From Prionace glauca (Eukaryota; Chordata; Chondrichthyes; Carcharhiniformes; Carcharhinidae), in the NCBI GenBank assembly GCA_037974335.1, contig CM075740.1, positions 13,537,071 through 13,601,070 of the forward strand: DNA of 64,000 nucleotides. Direction: 5' to 3'. The notes under the pieces were generated by a model. It saw only the letters and a program-made list of their open reading frames with translations, had not been told where the DNA came from and ran no database searches. The first letter of the stretch is position 1, and each line of letters opens with the position of its first letter. The position numbers and the translations under genes are program-made. This document shows, piece after piece, positions 1 through 9,730 of this stretch.

Positions 1-145
1 CCTCTCCAAAGACTCCATGTCGTTCTGGTAGTGTGGCGACCAGAATTGAACACGATATTTCAAGTGTGGCCTAACTAAGGTTCTATAAATCCGCAACGTG
101 ACTTGCCCATTTTTAAACCCAATGCGGGTTAGTTCCATTGGCCAT
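1..145 (-). mobile_element. Antisense CR1-type LINE 3' fragment, cut by window start
   Basis: The right-hand part of the element seen whole at 17797-18395. On the minus strand it reads as the CR1 ORF2 C-terminal region (LYRTLVRPHLKY-like, VQFWSPHYQ). Confidence 0.75.
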
Positions 146-149
146 GCTT

Positions 150-305
150 AAAATAGCCTCTTTGTGTCCTGGGATGGGTAGGTTAGAGAGACTAGTGGGT
201 AAAATATGTAGGGATATAGGGGTGGGGCCTGGGTGGGATTGCGGTTGGTGCAGACTGGATGGACGGAATGGCCTCCTTCTGTGCTGCAGGATTTCCGTGA
301 TGTGA
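150..305 (+). repeat. Retroposon 3' tail, unit 1
   Basis: GGTGCAGACTGGATGGACGG followed by AATGGCCTCCTTCTGTGCTG resembles the tail of abundant elasmobranch LINE/SINE repeats (from memory). The family is not settled. Confidence 0.5.
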
Positions 306-1559
306 TAAATGATCCTCAGGAATCTATATTGTCTTATTCAGCCAAGCAGAGAACAAATCCTTCTACTTTCTCCTGCCCACAGCAAATTCCCGACCTATAC
401 ATTCCAATAAATTATTTATTCGTTCTGTCGCTGCCTCTCTTTTATGCCTCACTGTTTCAGACTAGCTCACACTTGGAAATCTTTCTCTGTGTTACCGTAT
501 CACACCTTTTCCTAACATTAAAGCCGCCTATTACACCTCCGCATCCTCTCCTCAGCGAAAACAGCCCAACATATTCATTTCCCTGATAGGTACATAGTCC
601 CAATTCTAGTAAAAATCTGGCAAATATTTTCTCCACTTTCTCATATCCTACAAGATCATTTTTGAAGTATGTAGACCATAGATGAGTACAATTCTATAAA
701 AGTCTACTAAATCCCCGAATGTTTTCTTTTGCTCTTCTGTAAGTGCACCAGTACCCTTTTTTGCACTTTTTACCAACTGTGCAACTTCTTGCTGCTTTTA
801 ACAATTTATGTCTTGCAAGCCCAAATCTAACTGAAGAAATAAAACAACGATGTATCAAAGGGGTGTCCTATCGACTTTGTTATTCGTGTGAATAGGAATT
901 ATATAAAAAAACAGACATGGTCCTGAACTGGTTTGAGTCACTGATAATGCATTTGGGTGACTTGTTACTAAAGCGCCTGCTTCAGTGTAATCATCATAGG
1001 CCAATTAAAATAATCGGCGAGCTTACTAAAAAATGACCTGCAGTACCAGAACTTGCAGTGCATCTGGTTTATTAAAAAATAGGACAGTGGCAGTGTTTGC
1101 CCTGAATTTTTGGAACCAGGAGGTTAAGAACTGTCTGCCCTTTAATGTATTTTTGTAATCTGTATTCGCAGTTCTGCCCTTTCATCACAATACCAGAATG
1201 TTACTCAGTCCATTAAAAAATATTGCAATATTATTTCAATTTAATGTCATCCATCGTCTCCTTGTTGCGCCTGGATGTCACTGACTTTAAATAAAATATG
1301 CAGAATATCACAATGATATAATCTCACTATTTCATTCCTTTTAGAATGTTGCCATTGATTGTTTTTCAGGGGAAGAGAGATATTAACAGAACATTAGTCG
1401 CGATAACGGTATAATGATTTTATTACACAGCGGTATCAATGTCATTACACTGAAGCTTTGATCCATTCAGAGTGAACACAGTTAAATTGAAATGAAGGGA
1501 ATCAGCCGATCTGCTACAAACTGTGATGAACTGTTTGAAATGTTCCACTATTTGCCGAA
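306..1559. other. 3' flank of the C exon, nothing recognised (unit 1)
   Basis: AT-rich sequence with many stops in all frames and no recognisable repeat or RNA gene. Counterparts are 18555-19809, 36843-38097 and 55944-57197. Units 2 and 3 share substitutions here (for example at about 459 and 522) against units 1 and 4. A 117-codon plus-strand frame at 233-586 has no recognisable family. Confidence 0.6.
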
Positions 1560-1565
1560 TTTATT
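1560..1565 (-). promoter_or_regulatory. Polyadenylation signal AATAAA, unit 1
   Basis: First AATAAA after the C exon, 53 nt beyond the stop on the minus strand; conserved in position in all four units. Confidence 0.75.
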
Positions 1566-1618
1566 TAGAAATGAAACTTTACTGACGGCAAATTACAAAA
1601 ACGCTTTCGATGCATGAA

Positions 1619-1941
1619 TCACATACAGCTGGATCTGGAGATGCTTGTTTGAAGCGGGTTTGCTTGAGTCTCGTGTTTAACCAGACAGGAGTAAAGCTCG
1701 TGTGAGTTCCACTCTGAGGCTGACAGAGTCAGATAACTGCTCACACTGAACGTGTTGTCCGCCTCCTGCTGGATCCGACTGGTCTCAACCCCATTCCCTC
1801 TGACGCTGCCATCGACAGTCCATTCAATCTCCGCAGCTCCTGGGTTAAAACCGCTCACCAAACACACCAGGGTCGCCATGTTCTTCGCTGCGATTTGATC
1901 CGATGAAGGCGGAAGGAGAGACACAGTGGGGCTCCGTGGAC
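1619..1941 (-). CDS. IGLC: Light-chain constant exon, unit 1
   Basis: C1-set Ig domain starting at the acceptor AG (1943-1942) with SPRSPTVSLLPPSSDQ. It has intradomain cysteines in TLVCLVSGF and YSCLVKH and ends SRSSCM before TGA. It differs from the other three C exons at one visible base, giving Ala instead of Thr in DQI(A/T)AK (residue 150). Confidence 0.95.
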
Positions 1942-4900
1942 CTGGAAAGTAGAGACAAGGATCGCACATCCATCAAAAATCACCATTAATGACTGATTAT
2001 TATTCCACCTTCTTCAAATTGTTTTTTTAAGTCGGTATTATTCTACAGGAATGTATAGATTTTATACATTGGAATCTTACTGATGCCAAATGCAAAAAGG
2101 CCGGGACTCTGTTTCTAGAACATATACAACCTGAGAAGGCTTTTCTTTTTTCCCTGAAAGGACAGGAACATACAAATAAAATCTGATCTAAAGGAAATAG
2201 TGGAGTTTGAAATATTAAAGAGAAAAATAGGAAGGGAGTTTCAATGCATCCACTTGTGATCTGAGGCAACGCAGTCCGAGCCAATGTCGCGAATACCGAG
2301 AATTTCAGAATAACACTAATCACTCAGAATTTGGGGTCAATATTGGAACCTATGCTGACGGCTACATTTCTGGAGTTTGCAACTCCAAAACCTTGATTCT
2401 AAACAGTGAAATCGATTGTTTGCTTCTGTCACCATTTACCTCTCTGACGCAAGTCCTACATACTGGACTGATATTTGGGTTTGTGAACATTCTTTGCCAC
2501 GGCTTCACACCGTGTCCCGCCCAGACCAACAGTGACGATGTACCGTAAATCTTAACAAATATCTCCCTGTCGCAATGGAAATGTTTGGAGACATTTTTTC
2601 GGAGTGGAGTGTCACAAACGATTTGTTGCAGCTCAGAGGAAGAGTTTCTAATAAATATTGTAAACAATTCTAATATATAACAACATAACTTAATAACACC
2701 CTCAAAAGGCCTGGAATAAATCAAACATGTCCTCATAATTATTTATCTCACACACCTTGTCGTGAAAGCAGATGGACTGTGAGATCTTTCTGTGCTTCGG
2801 TAGGGAGCCATGATTCTGACATTGGAAGAATGATTCTACTTCACAAACACTTAATTGTGAGGATGTTCTGAGGCCGTGGTCGGCGCTAAGTCAATGCAGG
2901 TTTGCATTTTCGTTCCTTTGATATTAGTCGATATTCATAAAGCTGAAAGGGCGTTGTATCAGAATCTTTCTCTTTAAGTAACCATTTACCGCTTAAGTTA
3001 CCATCTATCACAGTCAATGGGGAAACGCTCAGTAAATACGTTAATATATTGTAAGGCTTCGAAGAAAGGGTTCCGATATGAATATCCATTTCAAACTAAA
3101 AGTATCAGGCTAACCTTTTACAATTCGCCCTGACATTGAGGTATTGTGTCGCTACAACAGCAATATGGGTTTTGTCGCTGTCGGTAAAAAATCGATTGTC
3201 TTTGGAGCTAGAAATTCGTCTTATATTTTTGTTGGAATGGAATTTGCATGTTGAAACTGAGTCGGCAGACAAATGCCGCAAGCCCTTATTTCAAAACTGG
3301 TATCTTCTTCCTGCGCCCCCGAGAGTTTCGTTGGATCATCTCAAATGTTTGCACCGATGAGCGAGTGTGAAGACCGAGTTCTATTTAGCGGACTTAAGTG
3401 AATTATTTTTACAGCGGCATTGTCACCAGATCTGATTTCTTAAAGTAACAACTCAAATATTCAAAAGCATTTTTTCCCTTTTTGCCTCATGCTGGTCCAT
3501 TTCACCGTAATATCACCCAGTAAGCAAATGACTTGAAGAAGCAAGTAATAAAAAAGGGAAAGTAAGATTGAGAAGGGAAGAGACCCTGACCACAGCTTTC
3601 CAATCGGGCCCGGAGCAGGTTTGACTCTCGGAGGCAGGAAGAGAGATGAAATTGTCAAAGGGCGAAAGGTGGGTGGCATAATTATAGACCAGTGAACCGA
3701 ACCTCACTGAAGGGAGAACCAATGGAATAAACGCGGTATAATCAAATATAGCGATCACGGCTTTGCTGCCGGAAAATCTCACCCCATAGCGTTAATTGGT
3801 ATTTTTGAGCAGGTAGCATGAAGCGGTGAATTACGGCAATATTTTTGGTATAGTCTGCATGGATTTTAGCAAGGCTCTTGTTAACTTCACACATAGAATG
3901 AACAGATTGAATCCGAAATTGGCTCAGAGGCAGGGAACAAAGGGTCCGTATATCAATGAGTGCCTGTATGATTGTTGTTCGATGACACAAATTTCGCAGT
4001 GTGGTTGCGAACAAGAAAGCTGGATAATGCAGGAAGACAATGGACTGGTTAGGTTAGTGCACCGGCGACAAATGGAATTAAATGCCGAAAAGTGTGAGGA
4101 ACCGCACTTCAGGAAGACCAACAAGACAAGCGAGTACACTGTACAGATGGGAAAATGCCGAGAAATGTAGAGAAAATTAGTGAACAGAAAACGCAGGTCC
4201 ACAAATTCTGAAGGCGGCTGAGCAACTGGATATAGTAGCAAAGAAGGCATAGGAGGCATTTACATTTATAAGCTGAGGTAGAGATTGTTAGAGCTTTGAG
4301 GTTATGCTGAACCTGCTGGAAAGATGCATAGGAAAAATGTAATTGTACGAGAACGAGTACAGGAAGATCTAGAGGGATGTCGGCTGGAATGAAATATTTA
4401 GTTATAAGTAAGTATTGAATTGTCCCTTTTCTTCGGAGCAGACGAGGCTGAAAGTAAATCCATTTGAAGGCATTATATTCTGAGGTGTCGGGGCAGAATA
4501 GATCGGAAAACAGTATTGCCAATGGTTGAGGGGTCGATAAGATCAGGACTAGGATTTGTCGGTAGAAGTAGAAGATTTAGCGGAGATTGGAAGGGAATAG
4601 TTTCACCCAGAGGGTTTAGGGGATGTGGAACCTACTGCCGGAGAGGCTGTTATTGGCAAATTAATGGTCACTTAAACGAACATACAATGTGTAATTTAAA
4701 GGCTAATGAATAAATGTTAGATTGTTCCTTGTGAACCAGTTTAGACACGATTGGCCAAGGAAACTGCAACAATTTTGCAAAGATATACCATTCTATGATT
4801 CTGCGAATATATTATATTGCTTTTCTCCCTCATTGACGCACAGGAGGGACAGTGTGGATATCTATAAGGTACACTGCCGGAACTCCGACAACAGCTTCCA

Positions 4901-6799
4901 AACCAGCCATGTCTTCCACTGGACCAACACACGGGCACCAGAAGCACGGCTACATCAGATGGTAAATCCCCAACAAGCCACACAGCATCCCAAAGTAGTA
5001 CTGTACCGCCTTCCCTTCACTGTCGCCTGGCCAAAATCTCTTAACTCCCTCCCAGCAGCTCTGCCGGGTACCTATGACACTTGGACGACATCGGTTTGAA
5101 AATGCAGCTCACCATCACTGTATCCGTGGATGTTGGGCGGGGGAGATGGGGGCGGGGAAATGAATGTTACCTTTCTGATCACATCCCATGAATCAATCTT
5201 GGCAGTAATCTCCATCTTTTGTTCTATTACTACGAACTGACACTCACAGAATCAACAACAATCTGAACGAGTCCACAACAATACTCAAAAACCTGACCAC
5301 CTTATTCCGTGACATTCCAAAACAACAGATTGGATGGGAAGAAAATGAAACGTAATTTCCGAAGAAAGCAAATATTCCGCACATCATTGATGTTTGTTAC
5401 TGTGTGATCCAGTACCAATCAGGGTCGATTATTACTGGCGGAATTCCGTCAACAATATGGTTATTTTGCACACCCCAGATTAATGCAAAATATTAGGCTG
5501 AGAATCTTGTACTGAACGGTTTTCAGTGAGTTTAGGGACCAGGGGGAGGGAGTCGCACCCAGTCACCACACGATCATTCCGCAGACATAATGCAATCTTG
5601 CTTTAAATGGAATGAAGCAGCCTGATGTGAACGCTTTGAATGCAATTGTGACCCTTTAAACCAGACTACAGGGGCAGCGTATGAAAGAACCTGAACCACT
5701 GTGTCCCTTCATACAATCATGGAATTATAGACCACAGTAAGTGGCCGAGTGTAGCTTGTACAAACTTCCCCATTTAGCACATTTGCATGCCTGTTTTTTC
5801 ACTTTTGAAATGTTTATTGTCTTGCTAATTATAGTTCCGCTCGCAGTGTTCATACAGCTGGGGCACTCCACTCCTAACACTGGCTAAGCAAAGGGAAACA
5901 TTCCATTTTTCCAGCAATCGCATTCTCAATCATCTCCTCGCACTGCCGGCTGGATCAGATGGTTCAAAATTCTGCACAGTCCCAGCAGATCAGACCGGAA
6001 GCTTCCAGTGAAATGAGTTTCACTCGTAATTAAAATGTCCCTTTACCCTATCACATAACAGCACACACTCTAGACAATCGCCTGAGTTCTGAGCCCTGCT
6101 ATCACTGAAATATCATTTCCTGCTGAATCAAAGATAACAATATTTTAGGAGTAATCATTTTGATTTGCACGAATTCAGTCCACCTATCCGACCGTTTCCA
6201 AGTACATTTTGTTATTTAGAAAGCGTCACAAATGTTAGAGGAGAGTTAAGTGATTTACTTACTGCCCAGATTCAACTTCGTTCCACTCCCGAAAATGAAT
6301 GTAACTGCACTGCTGAGCCGAGCACCACAGTAATAATCTGCAGTGTCCTCCGATTGCACGTTGGTGATGGTTAAATGCATCTTCGTTCTTGATGAGTCCA
6401 CAGACCCGGCGAATCGATTCGGAATACCCGAAGCCAGACCAGAGTACTCGGACCAAACAAGCACAGGGGCGCTGTCGGGTTTCTGCCAGTACCAGCTCGG
6501 GTAGTTGCTGCTAATGGTGCCTCCGGACATGGTGCAAGTGATGGTGACGGTCTTTCCCGGTGAGGACGAAATGGATCCTGGTTGGGTCAGGACAGGATCC
6601 GCAATTGTACCTGGTGAAATGCAAAGTATTGTCAGTCACACACTGTGAAATGTTGAATATAGCTCAAAATTCAGGTTCGTTAAAACACGAGCTCAAAAGC
6701 AGATAATGTGAATAAAATGAGCGTTACTTCAGGCCGACGCCCGTACTTACTGTGGAAACAGAGTATCAGTGCGGCGAGAACTCCAATCGATTGGGTCAT
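1619..6799 (-). CDS. IGL: Immunoglobulin lambda-like (type II) light chain gene, germline-joined, unit 1
   Basis: Three exons: 6751-6799 (leader), 6263-6610 (V-J) and 1619-1941 (C), total 720 nt, giving 239 residues and a stop. Both introns are phase 1 and have GT-AG ends. The signal peptide is MTQSIGVLAALILCFHS and the mature chain begins near DPVLTQPG. The V domain has Cys42, Trp56 and Cys111. J follows with no break as FGSGTKLNL (123-131). The C domain spans about 134-239 with Cys159, Trp173, Cys218 and a penultimate Cys238 suited to the heavy-chain disulfide. No recombination signal lies between V and J, so the gene should be expressed without RAG joining. Light-chain identity is firm; lambda/type II is from remembered shark families and the germline-joined state. 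Confidence 0.93.
1942..3844 (-). other. V-C intron, C-proximal part (unit 1)
   Basis: Intronic, with no domain or repeat recognised. It contains 2220-2422, absent from units 2 and 3; the flanks share TTTG at the breakpoint (20459 in unit 2). Counterparts start at 20192, 38480 and 57580. Confidence 0.7.
3845..4690 (+). mobile_element. Decayed CR1-type LINE fragment in the V-C intron, unit 1
   Basis: The plus strand (antisense to the light-chain gene) reads VCMDFSKALVNFTHRMN, matching RT motif VYMDFSKAFDKVPHARL of the intact CR1, then RRQMELNAEKCEEPHFRKTN, matching WQMDFNADKCVVVHFGRTN. The stretch between them is shortened. Toward 4600 it resembles a CR1 3' UTR. Old: it is present in all four units. 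Confidence 0.75.
4835..5125 (+). repeat. Non-LTR retrotransposon 3' tail in the V-C intron, unit 1
   Basis: The run from TTGACGCACAGGAGGGACAG through CCTTCACTGTCGCCTGGCCA to GCAGCTCACCATCACTG resembles the 3' region of an abundant elasmobranch non-LTR family (recalled). It shares its order of blocks with the end of the element at 10926-12532. Confidence 0.5.
5126..6262 (-). other. V-C intron, V-proximal part (unit 1)
   Basis: No gene or repeat recognised. Counterparts are 23146-24754 (interrupted by a LINE), 41441-42583 and 60761-61897. Short conserved stretches such as TTTGCATGCCTG near 5790 could be regulatory, but nothing proves it. Confidence 0.6.
6263..6610 (-). CDS. IGLV: Germline-fused V-J exon, unit 1
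   Basis: Acceptor AG lies at 6612-6611 and donor GTAAGT at 6262-6257. CDR1 contains TISSNYPS, CDR2 EYSGLAS and CDR3 GARLSSAVTF before FGSGTKLNL. The framework has the VL hallmarks WYWQKPDSAP, RFAGSVDSSR and EDTADYYC. There is no stop or frameshift and no heptamer/nonamer at the V-J boundary. Confidence 0.95.
6751..6799 (-). CDS. IGLV: Leader exon, unit 1
   Basis: ATG at 6799-6797. The exon codes for 16 residues of a hydrophobic signal peptide and ends in the first base of a serine codon, followed by the donor GTAAGT (6750-6745). The 140-bp intron to V-J (6611-6750) is the short leader intron typical of Ig V genes. Confidence 0.93.
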
Positions 6800-6875
6800 G
6801 GTGAAGGTTTGGGGAGAGGAAGAAGGAAAATAAATCCTGACACGAACGCGCTTCTGAGTCCATTCCAACCTCTCC

Positions 6876-6940
6876 TTAAAAAGACTCAAAACCGCAAGGC
6901 GAATGAATATTAATAACGTATGCAAATTTCCTGTCACGTG
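6876..6940 (-). promoter_or_regulatory. Ig light-chain promoter, unit 1: octamer, E-box, TATA-like
   Basis: Read on the minus strand: palindromic CACGTG (6940-6935), then seven bases on the octamer ATTTGCAT (6927-6920, in the usual light-chain orientation), then a TATA-like CTTTTTAA (6883-6876), about 77 nt before the ATG. The octamer is the known Oct-1/Oct-2 site of Ig V promoters; the TATA and E-box roles are inferred from position. Confidence 0.85.
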
Positions 6941-7310
6941 TTATTAGGCCGAAGATCTCCATTTCGGTATTGTCTGATATTTGCAGAATGAGCACGTCAG
7001 CCATTTTGGAAAAGAAGAAATATAAATCTCCCAAGGCACAGAATAGCATGTAAAATACCTCAATACCCAACCCCCCTCTCCGCCCCCCCCCAAAAAAAAA
7101 CAAACGGTGCGGTGAAACATAAAACAGATTAAATGGATCGTGGCTTGATGTCCGGAAGCCTGCAGATTACAACAAATAAATGTTGCGGGCAGTAAGCTGT
7201 TTAATAGGCGTAACGTCCTTGGAATAAATGAATGACGAAAAGTGTGAGTTGAGGTTTCATGTGCACACAGAGAGGCGTACGGCCGCATTTCTTGGTGGCT
7301 TTTCGCGATT
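6941..7310. other. Promoter-upstream region (unit 1)
   Basis: Upstream of the E-box lies a poly-C/poly-A run (7086-7100) of different length in each unit, then unique-looking sequence up to the microsatellite. No gene seen. Confidence 0.55.
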
Positions 7311-7488
7311 GATGAATAGAAAGATAGATAGGCAGACAGACAGACAGACAGATAGATTGACAGATAGACAAATAGATAGATAGATCGACAGATAGATAGA
7401 TAGATGAATGGATGGATAGATAGACAGGCAGATAGATAGACAGACAGAGGAATAGAGATAACTAGTCAGATAGATACATAGACAGATG
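7311..7488. repeat. GATA/GACA microsatellite upstream of the promoter, unit 1
   Basis: Imperfect GATA and GACA tetranucleotides, about 178 bp. Reverse frames translate into LSIYLSIYLSICLS runs that are not genes. Confidence 0.95.
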
Positions 7489-8299
7489 GCTATGCGAAGT
7501 GAGTGAATGAAAGACAAGTCCCGAAGAACATTTCATTACCTACCGAGAATGTGATTAAATGCCAAGACTGCCCACTCAGCTTTATTCAAGTGTTGGAAAC
7601 CCACGGCATCCACAGTGAGTTAAGCCTTGGCAAGTTGAAATGCCCGAGGAAGCAGAGCTTTCGCATGACTTTCATTGTTTGATTTGAGGGGCATATTTGC
7701 TGTCATAGGAAACAATGAGTTTGAGAATATCAATGCATTTGCCGACATCGGACTGAGCTGAAAATAGCCGTTTTTTAAAATCAGATTTCTGATGACAGGT
7801 GACCCTCCTCCTCAACACCACCCTCTCCTCCCGCCGCACGACAGTATTGCAGAAGCCATCGTACAATGTTCTATTGCTCCCTCATTTGAAAAATTAAACA
7901 AAATCAAGCAAGCCCTTTCAATGTTGATAACGTTAGCTCGTCACACACCTTCACCCCATGTGTCCTTGAACAATTGTGAGAACTAACATTTCGTTTATGC
8001 AGCTGAGGCGCACAGAGGAGAACGAGAAGAAATGAATTAATTACTTCGCCTGGAGAGCTGCCGATCGCGGTGCAGATACAGTTGCGTCAGTATAAAGAAT
8101 TCGAGAAGGTTGAGCGCAGAAAGAGGGCAATCAACCCATCGCATCCATGTCGGTTCTGTAAAGGAGCGATAGAACTGGAATTTCTGTCTTGGGCTTACTC
8201 CAGTTTTCGACATATTTTCTACCTTTTTGTCAGGGATTGTTAAATCATTTCCCGCTAGCCCTTGATCCAGTTGCCTCCAGATCATTAAGAGTCGGAACA
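7489..8299. other. Intergenic stretch, nothing recognised (unit 1)
   Basis: No gene or repeat recognised. Contains 7899-8151, missing from units 2 and 3 and kept in unit 4 (about 63540-63793). Confidence 0.6.
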
Positions 8300-8720
8300 T
8301 ATTTACCCACCACCAGCCCTCTTCTGTTCCTGTTGCTGTTCACTGGTTATTTCAAATATTTGCCTTCTGGTGATCAAACTTCCCGACATTTGAAGCAGCT
8401 CCTACTTTCTTTATCCAACACCTTTCAGAACATCTTTATCAAATCTACTGTGCGGCTGTAAGGAGAAGAACTGCACGTTTCTCGTCCTTACATCTAACTG
8501 AGGACTTTTATCGCTGGAAACATGCTAATACACCTTCCTGCACACTCTCCAAAGCTCTGAAATACTTAGGAAGAATATTGTCAAGAACTGGACGAATACT
8601 CCAGCTGGGGTCTAACAAAGATAAAAGGGTTAACATATTTGCTTGCATTTGGACTCGGTTGTTGGAATTTTACTGAATCCCGTGTGGACAGAATGATCAG
8701 TGGGGAAGGAATATTAAAAT
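8300..8720 (-). mobile_element. Decayed antisense LINE 3' region, unit 1
   Basis: CTCCAAAGCTCTGAAATACT, TGGACGAATACTCCAGCTGG and GGTCTAACAAAGAT are the reverse-strand signature of a CR1-type ORF2 C-terminus (compare GGCGACCAGAATTGAACACG at 18284). No frame remains open. Confidence 0.6.
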
Positions 8721-9584
8721 GTTACCATTAGTGGGAAAATTTCCAAACGGCGGTCAGGGAGAGGGATCAGGAACAGATAGTTAAAGTGGTTAATCTAAAA
8801 GTTATCGCAGCGTATTCACTGAAAGGATGTGTCTCAGGTCCACGTCATGCAGTGCAGTCCGTACCCAGGGACTGAGAGGTTTAAGGCCTTGCCTGTGGGT
8901 GGAATGTACAGAATTGACATCTGCATTGTGGAGAGAGGGAGACGGGCAGACAGTAGTTCGGTCTAATGCAACAAGACAGCAGGAGCAAGAGAAGAGCCAC
9001 CCTCATGGCGTGTGAGTCGAATCGGAAAATGATTGGCATCGGGCCAGGAATGCAGATTAAAGGTGACTGAAGACGGTAGGCAACTGAAATAACAGACAGA
9101 AAGCGGGCCGACTTCATGGTGATGTTAAAGTCCCAACATCTCCAATGTTTGCGTCCGACTGGAAGCAAAAGAGTAAAAGTTTGCGATTAGTGGCAGAGCG
9201 AAAGTTTGGGAAGAACCGACAAAGATTGACAAATAAAGTAATGACAAAGGAGAACTTAGAGTATGAGAGAATGTTAGCTGGATATATTAAAAGAATGTAA
9301 AAATGTCTACATGCTTTTAAAAAGGAAAATGCTCACTAAAATAAATGTGGTTACTCTGGAAAAGGAACGTGGAAAATTCATTATACGAAATGAGGAAATG
9401 GCAGAAGAATTGATATATTTTCTCTGCCTTGCTGTAGAATACGGAAATAATGTCCCAGAAATACTTGCAGGTGAAGAGGGAGAAGGGAGTGAGGAACATA
9501 AAGGAATTACAACCACCAGGTCAATGCTACTGAGAAAGCGGTCAGAACTAAAGGCTGTCAAGTCATTCGGCCATGATAGAGCTG
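8721..9584. other. Intergenic stretch, nothing recognised (unit 1)
   Basis: Counterparts are 26961-27831 and 44776-45629. A plus frame (9311-9589) and a minus frame (9307-9705) overlap here, but neither shows a known domain. Confidence 0.55.
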
Positions 9585-9675
9585 GGTAAGATACCCTTCG
9601 GGAGAGTGGATCCAGACGCGAAGGGCCGATTGGCCTCCTTCTGCATTGTAGTGATTTTATAAATCTATGAGGTCG
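9585..9675 (+). repeat. Retroposon 3' tail, unit 1
   Basis: CGAAGGGCCGATTGGCCTCC then TTCTGCATTGTAGTGATTTT is the same kind of tail as at 150-305 and implies a degraded retroposon ending here. Counterparts in units 2 and 3 are entered separately. Confidence 0.5.
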
Positions 9676-9730
9676 GGAAATAGCAGATCGATCTCTTCTA
9701 TTCAAGAAAAGAAAGAAACTGAGAACATGT

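Noticed and set aside
233-586. 117-codon plus frame at each unit start
   Set aside because: Begins in a retroposon tail, is low-complexity at its end, loses its start in unit 4, and resembles no known protein.
3461-4522. Overlapping minus-strand frames of 70-137 codons in the V-C intron
   Set aside because: They lie on the antisense of a decayed LINE or in plain intron, vary in length between units and contain no recognisable domain.
6263-6610. Recombination signal sequences or an unjoined V and J
   Set aside because: The frame runs from V through FGSGT to the splice donor without interruption in all four units, and no heptamer-spacer-nonamer was seen at the V-J boundary or in the flanks.
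7257-7517. Minus-strand frame coding for runs of LSIYLSIYLSICLS
   Set aside because: It is only the translation of the GATA/GACA microsatellite and changes length from unit to unit.
9307-9705. 132-codon minus frame and 92-codon plus frame conserved in units 1 and 2
   Set aside because: Conservation only reflects recent duplication; unit 3 breaks them with a small deletion near 45465, and part is retroposon tail.
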